Shown one piece after another: positions 36,529-45,339 of a stretch of 64,000 nucleotides of DNA. The notes under the pieces are model-generated. The model had not been told where the DNA came from and ran no database searches. It saw only the letters and a list, made by a program, of their open reading frames with translations. A program made the translations under genes and the position numbers. The DNA comes from JBNAVJ01 sp049700455 (GTDB lineage Bacteria > Bacteroidota > Ignavibacteria > Tepidaquicellales > Tepidaquicellaceae): positions 68,328-132,327 of the forward strand of contig JBNAVJ010000005.1 of assembly GCA_049700455.1 (NCBI GenBank), read 5' to 3'. Positions within the stretch are counted from its first letter, which is position 1. Each line of letters opens with the position of its first letter.

Positions 36529-37470
36529 ATGAGAAAACTGATTTTAAGTTTATTTGTCTCGGGAATAATAATGTCTCAGCCTTTTGCACACGGACAGACA
36601 ACATATAATTTTCTCAGACTCGATGTGGATGCCAGAAGCGCTTCACTTGCCGGTAGTTTTGTCTCTATGACAAACGATATTAATGCAATTTTCTATAACC
36701 CATCATCGCTTACAACAATTGAATCCCCTCGCGCTTCCATTGGCTTTTTTAAATATCTAATGGATATAAATTCAGGTAATGCTGCTTTTGGTTTAAGATA
36801 CAAAGATTGGGGATATTTTGGCGTTGGGATTAGATATGTTAATTATGGGACTTTTGATAAATACGATGAAAATTATGTTAATATAGGAACTTTCTCTGCT
36901 AACGACTTTGCTATTAATTTAAGCTATGCTAATATATATCTTGACCACTTAAGTTATGGTGTATCATTAAAGTTCATCACTTCAAAATATGATGAATATT
37001 CATCATCCGCAATAGCTGGTGATATTGGAGTGCTTTACAGAATTCCACAAATTGACCTCACTTTTGGTATAAGTTTTCTTAATCTTGGTTATCAAATTTC
37101 AAATTATATTAATACACGTGAAAATCTCCCTTCAGACTTGAGAATTGGATTCAGTAAAAAACTCGAGCATCTTCCTCTTACAGTACATATCGGTTTTTCA
37201 CGACTTAATGATGAAACAGACAGGTTATTCCAGCGTTTCAAAAATGTCATTGCTGGAGGTGAGTTTAACCTTAGTGACAATTTTGATTTTAGAATCGGGT
37301 ATAATAATCAAATCCGACAGGACTTGAAAACTGGTACTTCACTTGGTCTTTCTGGATTCTCAGCTGGACTTGGGTTCAAATATGATAGGTATTCCCTTGA
37401 TTACTCTTACAATTCAATGGGGAAAATTGGAGCCACACACAGATTTAATATTGGTTACGTCTGGAGGTAG
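36529..37470 (+). CDS. PorV/PorQ-family outer-membrane protein
   Basis: A 313-residue beta-barrel-type protein. The ATG at 36529 gives a clean signal peptide (MRKLILSLFVSG onward, cleaving after HGQ); an upstream in-frame ATG at 36511 would add six residues. After the signal, NFLRLDVDARSASLAGSF and FYNPSSL match the N-terminal signature of PorV/PorQ proteins, and GTFSANDFAINLSYA is PorQ-like. These serve the T9SS, shuttling or anchoring sorting-domain cargo. Two T9SS cargo genes occur in this window. PorQ versus PorV is not resolved. Confidence 0.7.
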   Translation: MRKLILSLFVSGIIMSQPFAHGQTTYNFLRLDVDARSASLAGSFVSMTNDINAIFYNPSSLTTIESPRASIGFFKYLMDINSGNAAFGLRYKDWGYFGVGIRYVNYGTFDKYDENYVNIGTFSANDFAINLSYANIYLDHLSYGVSLKFITSKYDEYSSSAIAGDIGVLYRIPQIDLTFGISFLNLGYQISNYINTRENLPSDLRIGFSKKLEHLPLTVHIGFSRLNDETDRLFQRFKNVIAGGEFNLSDNFDFRIGYNNQIRQDLKTGTSLGLSGFSAGLGFKYDRYSLDYSYNSMGKIGATHRFNIGYVWR

Positions 37471-37535
37471 TAAAAAGGGCTTTTGATTTTTACCCTCTCA
37501 TTTCATTATAGAATGTTGTTGGAAGGCGTGTATAT

Positions 37536-37567
37536 CTTATAACTTTGTGGCAGATATAAGTTTTTTT
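37536..37567 (+). terminator. Weak hairpin with T-run after the PorV/PorQ-like gene
   Basis: A 6-bp AT-rich stem (CTTATA with TATAAG), 13-base loop, followed by seven T residues, 66 bases past the stop. The T-run touches the end of the convergent MCE gene. Confidence 0.35.
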
Positions 37568-38477
37568 AGAAGAGATTAAGTTTTATCCCATCTTTTCGGA
37601 TTTTCTCCGTAAGTTTCTGAATTTCTAAAAGTGTATTGTTAAGCGTATCAAAAAACTTTTCATCATAGATAAATTTCCCAAGACCACTTCTTTTTTGCTG
37701 TACATCGCCTACCAGAAGGTTAACATTGGTAACAAGGCTATCAACCTTAACAGTCAATTTTTGCATATCTTCCAGCACATTTGTAACACCGGGTTTGGTC
37801 GAATCAAGCAGTGAATTTACGTTATCAAATGTATATCCTGCTTTGTCAGTAAGGTTACGAATAGAATTTTTGTTTTCTACTATGAGTTTATTCAGATTGC
37901 CTGTTGTAGCTCGCAAATTGCTAAGTGACAATTTTAAATCAGACTTCATAGCAGGATCGCCAACTATTTCATTAACATTTAAAAGGACTTTATCAATATT
38001 ATCTGTTACTTTAGAAAATTTGTTTATCAATTCTTTTGTATCAACAGCAAGGTTACTAATATTTCGAAGCGCAGAGGATATATCAGCTGAACCATTCCCT
38101 GAGAGAGCTTGGGTATAATCTATCTCTTGTGAATCAGAACCTGGATAAATAAGCAGTTGTTTCCCCCCCATCAATTCAACCGTTGCTACTTCGATTTGAT
38201 AATCACGTTTGATTTTTACATCTTTTTCTAATTTAAATTTTACTTCTACAGAGTCTCCCACAAGGTCAATACTCATAACCTTCCCCTTCTTAACGCCATT
38301 TACACTTACAAGATCTCCCTCCAATAAACCTGTAACATTTCTGAAATATGCTTTTAGAACAATCGTCTCTTTACTGAGGAGAAAGCCCTTTGCCCAAAAC
38401 GCTGTTGCTACTACTATTATAAGCGCTACAAAAACAAAGATCCCTACCTTTAACTCTGATAATTTTTGACTGGACAT
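37566..38477 (-). CDS. MCE/MlaD-family protein
   Basis: A 303-residue inner-membrane-anchored protein with one transmembrane segment (about 12-29), an MCE domain (about 38-115; GLLEGDLVSVNGVKKGKV is typical) and a long helical C-terminal part (about 130-290) rich in hydrophobic heptads. MCE proteins form rings or tubes that carry lipids between membranes with an MlaE/MlaF ABC transporter. No such partners are adjacent; it sits one base after greA. Confidence 0.85.
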   Translation of the reverse strand: MSSQKLSELKVGIFVFVALIIVVATAFWAKGFLLSKETIVLKAYFRNVTGLLEGDLVSVNGVKKGKVMSIDLVGDSVEVKFKLEKDVKIKRDYQIEVATVELMGGKQLLIYPGSDSQEIDYTQALSGNGSADISSALRNISNLAVDTKELINKFSKVTDNIDKVLLNVNEIVGDPAMKSDLKLSLSNLRATTGNLNKLIVENKNSIRNLTDKAGYTFDNVNSLLDSTKPGVTNVLEDMQKLTVKVDSLVTNVNLLVGDVQQKRSGLGKFIYDEKFFDTLNNTLLEIQKLTEKIRKDGIKLNLF

Positions 38478-38478
38478 T

Positions 38479-38964
38479 TTATTTTAGTTTTGTAATTTCA
38501 AGAACCTTGTACTGCATTATCCCATCAGGGGCAGATACTTCAACCACATCACCGACCTTTTTTCCAAGCAGAGCTTTTCCCAGAGGAGAAGTTACAGAAA
38601 TTTTATCAAGTTCAAAATCAGCATCGTCAGGAGACACAAGTGTAAAGGAAATTTCTTCCTTATATTTGATATCAAGGACCTTTACGGTACAAAGGATAAA
38701 CACTTCATCATCAGGCATATCTTCAGGATTAATAACTTTAGCCCTCGATAACAAATTTTCGAGTTTACTAATCTTCATTTCAAGCCGTGTTTGAGCTTCT
38801 CTTGCCGCATCGTACTCTGAATTCTCACTCAAGTCCCCATGCCCACGTGCTTCGGCAATTTTTTCGGCGATTTCTTTCCTCTGCCGTGTTACCAAATCGT
38901 GTAATTCCTTTTCAAGTTCCGAAAGTCGATCTTTTGTAAGATAGACTGTTTTATTTTCTCCCAT
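38479..38964 (-). CDS. greA: Transcription elongation factor GreA
   Basis: Stimulates transcript cleavage by backtracked RNA polymerase. The 161 residues have an N-terminal coiled coil (about 10-75) with the tip region HGDLSENSEYDAAREAQ containing the conserved acidic residues, and a C-terminal FKBP-like domain with ISVTSPLGKALLGKKVGD. Length is typical. Two bases after ribBA, one base before the MCE gene. Confidence 0.95.
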   Translation of the reverse strand: MGENKTVYLTKDRLSELEKELHDLVTRQRKEIAEKIAEARGHGDLSENSEYDAAREAQTRLEMKISKLENLLSRAKVINPEDMPDDEVFILCTVKVLDIKYKEEISFTLVSPDDADFELDKISVTSPLGKALLGKKVGDVVEVSAPDGIMQYKVLEITKLK

Positions 38965-38966
38965 TG

Positions 38967-40229
38967 TTAATTTACCTTTTTGTGTTTTTGAGTTTCAGAT
39001 TTACCATTATTAAGTAAAATCAAATGACCGAGCTTATCCCTTTTCGCCAGAAGATAAGTGAGGTTCTCTGGATTTGCTGGCATCTCTATAGGAACACGCT
39101 CAACAACTTCAAGTCCATATCCTTCTAATCCAACAATTTTTTTTGGATTATTTGTGAGTAATCTCATTTTAGTTACACCCAAATCTTTTAAGATTTGCGC
39201 CCCAATTCCGTAATCCCTTAAATCAGGATGAAAACCTAATGCTATATTTGCTTCAACAGTATCTTTCCCCCTCTCCTGTAATTGATAAGCTCTTAATTTA
39301 TTCAGCAAACCAATCCCCCGACCTTCCTGCCTCATATATAATAACACACCACTTCCGTTTTTTTCAATCATCCGCATAGATTCTATTAACTGGTCACGAC
39401 AATCGCATCTCAGCGAGCCAAAAACATCTCCAGTTAAACATTCAGAATGTACCCTAACAAGAGTTGGTTTCTTACTGTTAATTTTCCCCTTTATAAGCGC
39501 AATGTGTTCTTTAGCATCCACTCGACTCTTATACATTATTATCTTGAAATTACCAAATCTGCTTGGGAGATTAGCATCAACCATACGCTCTACTAACTTA
39601 TCTGTTCTCAATCTATATTGAATCAAATCCCTGATGGAGATTATTTTCAAATTGTGCTTTTTAGCAATTTTTACAAGTTCAGGAAGCCTTGCCATTTCAC
39701 CGTTTTCTTTCAACACTTCGCACAAAACCCCCGCAGGATAATGTCCTGCAAGTTTTGCAAGGTCAACAGCTGCCTCAGTATGCCCTGCCCTTTTTAATAC
39801 TCCGCCATCTTCAGCCTTCAGCGGGAAAATATGTCCCGGTCTTCCTAAATCTGAAGGCTTTGTATGAGGATTAATCAGTGCCCGAATTGTTTTATTACGA
39901 TCAAAGGCTGAAATACCTGTTGTTGTCCCTTTCAGGTAATCAACGCTAACTGTAAAGGCTGTTTCGTGTAAAGCCGTATTTTCTTCAGTCATCATCTCTA
40001 TCTGAAGTTCATCCAGTCGCTTCTTTTCCATTGGGACACATATCAATCCTCCCGCATTTTTAATTAAAAAGTTTACCAGTACGGGTGTTGATTTTTCTGC
40101 CGAATAAATCATATCCCCTTCATTTTCTCGATGTTCATCATCAACAACTATCACAATTTTTCCATTCCGAAAATCACTTATAGCAGATTCAATAGAACTA
40201 AATCTGAAACTCTTTCTCTCCGCCTTCAT
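38967..40229 (-). CDS. ribBA: Bifunctional DHBP synthase / GTP cyclohydrolase II
   Basis: Catalyses the two entry reactions of riboflavin synthesis. The N-terminal domain (about 8-205) makes 3,4-dihydroxy-2-butanone 4-phosphate (DDEHRENEGDM; HTEAAVDLA); the C-terminal domain (about 210-400) is GTP cyclohydrolase II with zinc-site SECLTGDVFGSLRCDC and MRQEGRGIGL. No FMN riboswitch is apparent: only 18 bases separate it from yajC. Confidence 0.96.
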   Translation of the reverse strand: MKAERKSFRFSSIESAISDFRNGKIVIVVDDEHRENEGDMIYSAEKSTPVLVNFLIKNAGGLICVPMEKKRLDELQIEMMTEENTALHETAFTVSVDYLKGTTTGISAFDRNKTIRALINPHTKPSDLGRPGHIFPLKAEDGGVLKRAGHTEAAVDLAKLAGHYPAGVLCEVLKENGEMARLPELVKIAKKHNLKIISIRDLIQYRLRTDKLVERMVDANLPSRFGNFKIIMYKSRVDAKEHIALIKGKINSKKPTLVRVHSECLTGDVFGSLRCDCRDQLIESMRMIEKNGSGVLLYMRQEGRGIGLLNKLRAYQLQERGKDTVEANIALGFHPDLRDYGIGAQILKDLGVTKMRLLTNNPKKIVGLEGYGLEVVERVPIEMPANPENLTYLLAKRDKLGHLILLNNGKSETQKHKKVN

Positions 40230-40247
40230 CTTATATAAAAGATAACA

Positions 40248-40577
40248 TTATTTCTTTTGCACATCAGTTACACCAATAATTACACCGATTCCACTTTTCT
40301 CCATTCTCACCTTTACATTGTCTGCAATTTTCACAAGAACTACATTCCCATCAACTCCTTCCACCTCTCCATAAATTCCTGCTGTCGTAATTATTTTATC
40401 CCCTTTCTTAACAGATTCAAGTAAACGTTGTCTTTCCTTCTGACGCTTTTGTTGAGGTCTCAGAATAAGAAGATAAAATATAACAATTATCAATAGGAAT
40501 GGCAAAATAGTCCCCAGTAGCTGTTCCATTCCACCAGGTTGTCCCTGCAATAAAACAAAATTCAGTACTTTATCCAT
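40248..40577 (-). CDS. yajC: Preprotein translocase accessory subunit YajC
   Basis: A 109-residue single-span membrane protein associated with SecDF. One transmembrane segment (about 22-42) is followed by the family signature LILRPQQKRQKERQ and a small beta-rich cytoplasmic domain (KKGDKIITTAGIYGEVEGV). It lies 21 bases downstream of tgt; tgt-yajC is a common gene order in bacteria. Confidence 0.94.
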   Translation of the reverse strand: MDKVLNFVLLQGQPGGMEQLLGTILPFLLIIVIFYLLILRPQQKRQKERQRLLESVKKGDKIITTAGIYGEVEGVDGNVVLVKIADNVKVRMEKSGIGVIIGVTDVQKK

Positions 40578-40598
40578 TCTTTTATCCTTTCTATTTTT

Positions 40599-41759
40599 TT
40601 AGTTTTTAAAATCTTTTGAGTTATATTTTTCAATAAAATCTTCCTTAAATTTTTTAAATCTATTTTCTCCGATAGCCTCTCTTATTTTTTCCATCAGTTT
40701 TAGATAAAAACCAAGGTTATGAACACTTGCCAGTTGCATTCCTAAAATCTCTTTCGCCATAAATAAATGCCTTATATAAGCAAATGAGAAATTTTTACTT
40801 ACATAAGTACTATACTCGTCATCAATAAATCTGAAATCTGACGCAAACTTTGAATTCTTTATATTTATTTCCCCTCTCGAAGTAAATAGTCGTCCATGCC
40901 GCGCATTACGCGTTGGCAAAACACAATCAAACATATCTACCCCCCTGTCAACACACTCAAGCAAATCTATCGGAGTTCCTACTCCCATAAGATATATCGG
41001 TTTCATAGCTGGTAACAACTCAGTACTGAAATCTACAAGTTCATACATAACCTCAGCCGGCTCACCAACAGCAAGCCCACCAATAGCATTTCCATTAAAA
41101 TCAAGTTCTGAAAGTTCTTCGATGCTTCTTCTTCTCAAATCTTTGAAAGTCCCTCCCTGTGTAATTGCATAAAGATATTGAGGGAATCCATACTTATCTT
41201 CCGTTAACTTAAATTGTTGCAAACATCTCTTTTCCCAATCAAATGTTCTGCGAATAGACTTTTCAACAGTTTTCCTATCACTTGGATTAGGTAAACATTC
41301 ATCAAGACTCATCATAATATCAGAACCTATAACCCTCTGAATATCTATAGCCTTTTCAGGAGTTAGCAAATGTCTTGAACCATCTATATGAGATGTAAAT
41401 TCAACACCCTCATCACGCACTCTTTTAAGCCCAGCAAGACTGAACACCTGAAAACCTCCGCTATCTGTAAGAATACTACTTTTCCAACTCATAAATTTAT
41501 GTAAGCCTCCAGCAAGACTTAAAACTTCAACTCCGGGGCGAAGGTACAGATGATATGTGTTTGCAAGAATTATTCTTGTATCAAATTCTTCCAGATCTCT
41601 GTTTCCCACAGCTTTTATAGCACCCGAAGTACCAACAGGCATAAACACAGGAGTTTCAATCTCGGAATGAGAAGTAGTAATTACCCCACATCTTGCTTTA
41701 GTGCCTGGTTCATTGCTATTGTAAAGAACACGAAAAAAATCTATCTTACTGGTTCCCAC
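40599..41759 (-). CDS. tgt: tRNA-guanine transglycosylase lacking the zinc cysteines
   Basis: Exchanges guanine for preQ1 at position 34 of GUN-anticodon tRNAs in queuosine synthesis. The 386 residues retain both catalytic aspartates, D99 (LTDSGGFQV) and D278 (MFDCVLPTRNARHG). The C-terminal zinc site, normally CxCxxC plus His, reads Y316, T318 and S321 with only H347 kept. The surrounding segment (RFIDDE, NFSFAYIRHLF, SVHNLGFYLKLM) is otherwise conserved and in frame. GTG start at 41759 overlaps the upstream glycosyltransferase gene by 19 bases. Confidence 0.93.
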   Translation of the reverse strand: MGTSKIDFFRVLYNSNEPGTKARCGVITTSHSEIETPVFMPVGTSGAIKAVGNRDLEEFDTRIILANTYHLYLRPGVEVLSLAGGLHKFMSWKSSILTDSGGFQVFSLAGLKRVRDEGVEFTSHIDGSRHLLTPEKAIDIQRVIGSDIMMSLDECLPNPSDRKTVEKSIRRTFDWEKRCLQQFKLTEDKYGFPQYLYAITQGGTFKDLRRRSIEELSELDFNGNAIGGLAVGEPAEVMYELVDFSTELLPAMKPIYLMGVGTPIDLLECVDRGVDMFDCVLPTRNARHGRLFTSRGEINIKNSKFASDFRFIDDEYSTYVSKNFSFAYIRHLFMAKEILGMQLASVHNLGFYLKLMEKIREAIGENRFKKFKEDFIEKYNSKDFKN

Positions 41760-42469
41760 GTCTTAGATATTGACTTCCTGAATAAAATCACTGAAATAGC
41801 ATTTTTAGCCCAGTCGAAAAAAACTCTCATATATCCATATCTTCTATATCTACGTGGGGACTCATAAATTATGCAATCTTTTACAAAAAGAATCCGTCCA
41901 AATTTCCTTATCCTTTTATACAAATCAAAATCCTCACCTGCAAATAAAGTTTCATTATACCCGCCAACTTTTTCAAACACTTTACGTTTTATCACATGAC
42001 ACTCACCTCTGCCCATTCCCATAAAAAACTTGTTCAAAATTCTTACATAACAATTATAAAGCTTATGGAATATCTTATCACTTAGTTTCTCCTCTTCAGG
42101 GAAAACTCTTACAGGAAATGCAATCGCCACAAAAGAATCATCGTTATAAAATCTGCTTACTAAATTAAAGAACTTATTTATATTGGAGAATCTTGTATCG
42201 GCATTCAAAAAAACAAGAACATCTCCATCTGAGCCGGAATATCCTCGATTTCTACCAATGGAAATGTTCTTAATTAACTTATCATCCTGTATTAAAATTT
42301 TATCCACATAATGCTTTGCTATTTCAACCGTATCATCACTGCTCCCACCATCACTCAAAATCAGTTCTACATTGTAACAATTTCTAACTCCATTCTCAAA
42401 CTGTTTTAACATACTTTCTATCAACTTCTCTTCATTCAAAGTCGGAATAATAACGCTAATATGCATCAA
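41741..42469 (-). CDS. Family 2 glycosyltransferase
   Basis: A 242-residue GT-A-fold enzyme: HISVIIPTLNEEKLIESML at the N-terminus, the nucleotide-sugar site SDGGSSDDT, a DxD-like FLNADTRF and the acceptor-side AGEDFDLYKRIRKFG. It resembles short GT2 enzymes that act without a fused membrane channel; a C-terminal hydrophobic stretch is modest. Donor and acceptor are unknown. Located between rpmB and tgt. Confidence 0.85.
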   Translation of the reverse strand: MMHISVIIPTLNEEKLIESMLKQFENGVRNCYNVELILSDGGSSDDTVEIAKHYVDKILIQDDKLIKNISIGRNRGYSGSDGDVLVFLNADTRFSNINKFFNLVSRFYNDDSFVAIAFPVRVFPEEEKLSDKIFHKLYNCYVRILNKFFMGMGRGECHVIKRKVFEKVGGYNETLFAGEDFDLYKRIRKFGRILFVKDCIIYESPRRYRRYGYMRVFFDWAKNAISVILFRKSISKTWEPVR

Positions 42470-42478
42470 ACCAACGTT

Positions 42479-42685
42479 CTATAGTAATCCCTTCAAGCCT
42501 TTTTTATCTATTGTTCGTAGCCCTTCAGTTGAAACTTTTAGAGTTACGTATCGTTTTTCTTCAGGCAACCAGATTCTCTTTTTCTGTAAGTTTGGCAATT
42601 GACGTCTTTTAGTGCGATTATTCGCATGTGAAACGTTGTTTCCAACAAGTGGTTTTTTTCCTGTTATTTTACATACTTTAGGCAT
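42479..42685 (-). CDS. rpmB: 50S ribosomal protein bL28
   Basis: A 68-residue basic protein with the bL28 pattern: CKITGKKPLVGNNVSHANNRTKRRQLPNLQ and a C-terminal VSTEGLRTIDKKG. A strong Shine-Dalgarno (AAGGAGAGG) lies just upstream of the ATG, stronger than for most genes in this window. Preceded by a small conserved-looking protein gene 12 bases upstream. Confidence 0.95.
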   Translation of the reverse strand: MPKVCKITGKKPLVGNNVSHANNRTKRRQLPNLQKKRIWLPEEKRYVTLKVSTEGLRTIDKKGLKGLL

Positions 42686-42697
42686 TATATCCTCTCC

Positions 42698-42904
42698 TTA
42701 TGGTTTATATTCTTTAAATGTTGACTCATAAATTCTCATATTCCGAATGGAGAATTTATAAGTACCTTTGTTGCTTTTAATTGCTTTGACCATTCTGACA
42801 TTAAGGATACGAGTTTCCTTATTTGTGTCTGGACAGATAGCAGTTACATCGTGTTTACGTGCTAACTTTGCTGCTTTTTCTGCAAATGTTTGTGCTTTTG
42901 CCAT
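42698..42904 (-). CDS. Small basic protein, possibly DUF4295/ribosome-associated type
   Basis: A 68-residue, strongly basic protein starting MAKAQTFAEKAAKLARK. The second half, VRMVKAIKSNKGTYKFSIRNM, resembles the pattern of small Bacteroidota DUF4295 proteins, which are also encoded beside rpmB/rpmG and begin MAKK. It lies between plsX (5-base gap) and rpmB (12-base gap). The size, charge and rpmB neighbourhood suggest a ribosome-associated protein. The family link is my reading by eye and needs a profile search. Confidence 0.7.
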   Translation of the reverse strand: MAKAQTFAEKAAKLARKHDVTAICPDTNKETRILNVRMVKAIKSNKGTYKFSIRNMRIYESTFKEYKP

Positions 42905-42909
42905 AATTA

Positions 42910-43944
42910 TTATTTATTATTTTTATCATTCAATTTTCTATTTTGTAAAACGGCTTTTATCCTATCGTTAACCCGTTTACGAACAGTTTCCTCAGCTCTA
43001 AAAATCATATTTTTGATTGCCAGTGGCGTAGATTTTCCATGTCCAATTATTGATACACCATTAACCCCCAGTAGCGGTACTCCACCATAATACTGGTAAT
43101 CAAATTCTTTTGCTATTTGTCTGAGCGCACTCTGAGCCATGCCTACTTTCAGTTTGTTTATCAGGCTACTCTCAGCAAGTTTTCTAAATTTAGCCTTCAG
43201 AAGCCCAAGCACACTCTCTGCAAATTTTAAAATAACATTACCAACAAATCCGTCACAAACAACAACATTTACTTTACCTTTCAGAATATCTCCACCTTCT
43301 ATATTCCCCACAAAGTTAAGTTCACTTCTTGATAATAATTCATAAGCTTCCAGGGTTAATTCATTTCCTTTAGTGTTTTCTTCACCAACACTTAAAAGCC
43401 CAACCTTTGGGTTTTCAACACCTAAAATGTAGCTGGAATATACACTCCCCATTAATGCATATTCAACAAGATTATTAGCTCTGCAATCCACCGTTGCTCC
43501 AACATCAAATAACATTACACTTCCTTTCTCAGAAGGAAACATAGAACCGATAGTAGGCCTACTAATTCCTTCAATACGACCTAACTTTAGGGTAGAACTC
43601 GCAAGAACTGCTCCAGTGTTTCCAGCACTGATAAAGGCGTCAGCTTTCTTTTCTAATTGTAAACTTAATGCTACATTGATTGACGAATTAGGTTTCTGCT
43701 TGAAGGCTTCGGATGGATTATCTTCCATCGTAACCACTTCGTCAGCATTAACAACTGACACATTACTAAGTTGCAGATTTTGTTTCTCTAAAACCTGTCT
43801 TATCTCTTTTTCTCTCCCAACAAGAATAATCTCAAGGTCTTTCCTTTCAGAAGCGGCTTCAATGGAACCCAATACTTCGTTTCGTGGAGCATTATCGCTA
43901 CCCATAGCATCTACTGTAACCCGTATTTTTTCTAAAGTCTCCAT
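42910..43944 (-). CDS. plsX: Phosphate acyltransferase PlsX
   Basis: Converts acyl-ACP to acyl phosphate for phospholipid synthesis. The 344 residues show the family start VTVDAMGSDNAPRNEVLGS, SAGNTGAVLASS, LFDVGATVDCRANNL and VVCDGFVGNVILK. It sits in the usual rpmF-plsX neighbourhood, 19 bases after rpmF, although fabH is located separately at 54482. Confidence 0.95.
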   Translation of the reverse strand: METLEKIRVTVDAMGSDNAPRNEVLGSIEAASERKDLEIILVGREKEIRQVLEKQNLQLSNVSVVNADEVVTMEDNPSEAFKQKPNSSINVALSLQLEKKADAFISAGNTGAVLASSTLKLGRIEGISRPTIGSMFPSEKGSVMLFDVGATVDCRANNLVEYALMGSVYSSYILGVENPKVGLLSVGEENTKGNELTLEAYELLSRSELNFVGNIEGGDILKGKVNVVVCDGFVGNVILKFAESVLGLLKAKFRKLAESSLINKLKVGMAQSALRQIAKEFDYQYYGGVPLLGVNGVSIIGHGKSTPLAIKNMIFRAEETVRKRVNDRIKAVLQNRKLNDKNNK

Positions 43945-43963
43945 CTGTAAAAAAAGGGGACTT

Positions 43964-44143
43964 TTACTTTTTCGGAATTATAACACTTTTACCGTCATAG
44001 TACCCGCAACCTGGACAAACCTTATGATTAAGTTTCATTTCTCCACAATTTGGACAGGGAGTCATACTCGGCACTTCTGCTTTATAATGTGTTCGTCTTT
44101 TGCGACCACGTGACTTTGAATGTCTTCGCTTCGGATTTGGCAT
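43964..44143 (-). CDS. rpmF: 50S ribosomal protein bL32
   Basis: A 59-residue protein read directly from the minus strand: ATG at 44143, TAA at 43964-43966. It begins MPNPKRRHSKSRGRKRRTHY and carries the bL32 zinc ribbon as CPNC (residues 30-33) and CPGC (43-46), so this is the zinc-binding form. It lies between the DUF177 gene (6-base gap) and plsX, the standard order. Confidence 0.95.
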   Translation of the reverse strand: MPNPKRRHSKSRGRKRRTHYKAEVPSMTPCPNCGEMKLNHKVCPGCGYYDGKSVIIPKK

Positions 44144-44149
44144 ATCTAT

Positions 44150-44707
44150 TTATTTTGATTTCTTTATTATTTTTATCGTCTTTTCTAAATCGGATTTAAA
44201 TGATTTCTTAATTAAAACCCTGCTATCAAATATCTCATCCAGCGTTCTGTGACAGACACTACATACACCATCAATTTCATCTGGAACCCTTCTCATAGGC
44301 AATGATAACAAAATGTAATCTCTCAAATCATTTGTAATATCAAGATCCTTAGTATGTTCAGAAATCACCTTAAAATTATCATCCTTTAATTCCTCTTTCT
44401 CTACCGAATCTACATAACGTTCAAATTTATATGATAACCCTTGCCTACGAGTAAAATCAAACTTATACACAAGTTCAAAGGTATTCTGTAACTTATACTC
44501 AAACGGATCAAGACACCTATCACACAAAAACTTCAATAAACACTCAAAACTCACTTCCAAATCAATCTGATGATATGTTTTAACTACCTTGACCTTAACA
44601 TAAACATCAGATAGAAATTCTATTTCAGATAAATTAAAAACAGAGGGCTTTTCAAGAAATTCAACAAAATGCTCACCCTCTTTTAAACTTGCAATGTTTA
44701 AAATCAT
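44150..44707 (-). CDS. DUF177 / YceD-family protein
   Basis: A 185-residue cytosolic protein of the family encoded upstream of rpmF and linked to 23S rRNA or large-subunit biogenesis. Two Cys pairs are visible: CLLKFLCDRCLDPF in the middle and CSVCHRTL near the C-terminus, consistent with a metal-binding variant. It is followed by rpmF with a 6-base gap. Confidence 0.88.
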   Translation of the reverse strand: MILNIASLKEGEHFVEFLEKPSVFNLSEIEFLSDVYVKVKVVKTYHQIDLEVSFECLLKFLCDRCLDPFEYKLQNTFELVYKFDFTRRQGLSYKFERYVDSVEKEELKDDNFKVISEHTKDLDITNDLRDYILLSLPMRRVPDEIDGVCSVCHRTLDEIFDSRVLIKKSFKSDLEKTIKIIKKSK

Positions 44708-44743
44708 TAGGAACTACCACCTTTCTGTGAAGTAGTCCTGAAA

Positions 44744-45136
44744 TTAATGGCTTAACGATTCAACAAAATTTTTGTATGAAGCAGCATCCATTAGAGCATT
44801 CAGCTCTGCGGGGTCCGCAATTTCAATTCTCACAAGCCATCCCCTTCCATAGGGGTCTTCATTAACAAGGGCAGGGGCATTGTTCACTTCAGTATTTGCT
44901 TCAATCAATTTCCCACTAATAGGACTGAAAAGCTCTGCAACAGTTTTTACTGCTTCAATTGAACCAACAGCCTCGCCTTGTTTTACTTCAGAACCAACTT
45001 CTTTCGTACAATCAAAATAAATAATATCTCCTAACTGGCTCTGAGCATAATCCGTAATCCCTACTGTCCCAATATTGCCATCAACTCTTACATATTCATG
45101 ATCGTTTGAATACTTACAGTTTTCGGGAATATTCAC
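44744..45136 (-). CDS. gcvH: Glycine cleavage system H protein
   Basis: Lipoyl carrier of the glycine cleavage system; also a possible lipoate relay. The 130 residues are a single lipoyl-type barrel with the lipoylated lysine in SIEAVKTVAEL, and YSNDHEYVRVDGNIGTVGIT near the start. No gcvT or gcvP genes are adjacent, and no glycine riboswitch is recognisable in the 203 bases upstream. Confidence 0.95.
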   Translation of the reverse strand: MNIPENCKYSNDHEYVRVDGNIGTVGITDYAQSQLGDIIYFDCTKEVGSEVKQGEAVGSIEAVKTVAELFSPISGKLIEANTEVNNAPALVNEDPYGRGWLVRIEIADPAELNALMDAASYKNFVESLSH

Positions 45137-45339
45137 TGTACAAAAATTTATTTAAAGCAATAATTTAACAAAAATCAAAAACTAATTCAATTAATTAATT
45201 TATCTATCCAGATACTCACTTTCAGATAAGCTTCAACAGTGCCTTGTTTATAAACCAGTTTACATTTCTACAACTTGAGAAATAAAACAAATACGCAACA
45301 AAAATTTAGAAGATCCTCCAGATAGTCGTTTACTGCCTA

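Noticed and set aside
38967..40247. FMN riboswitch before ribBA, and glycine riboswitch before gcvH
   Set aside because: Only 18 bases separate ribBA from yajC, and the 203 bases upstream of gcvH show no recognisable aptamer structure.
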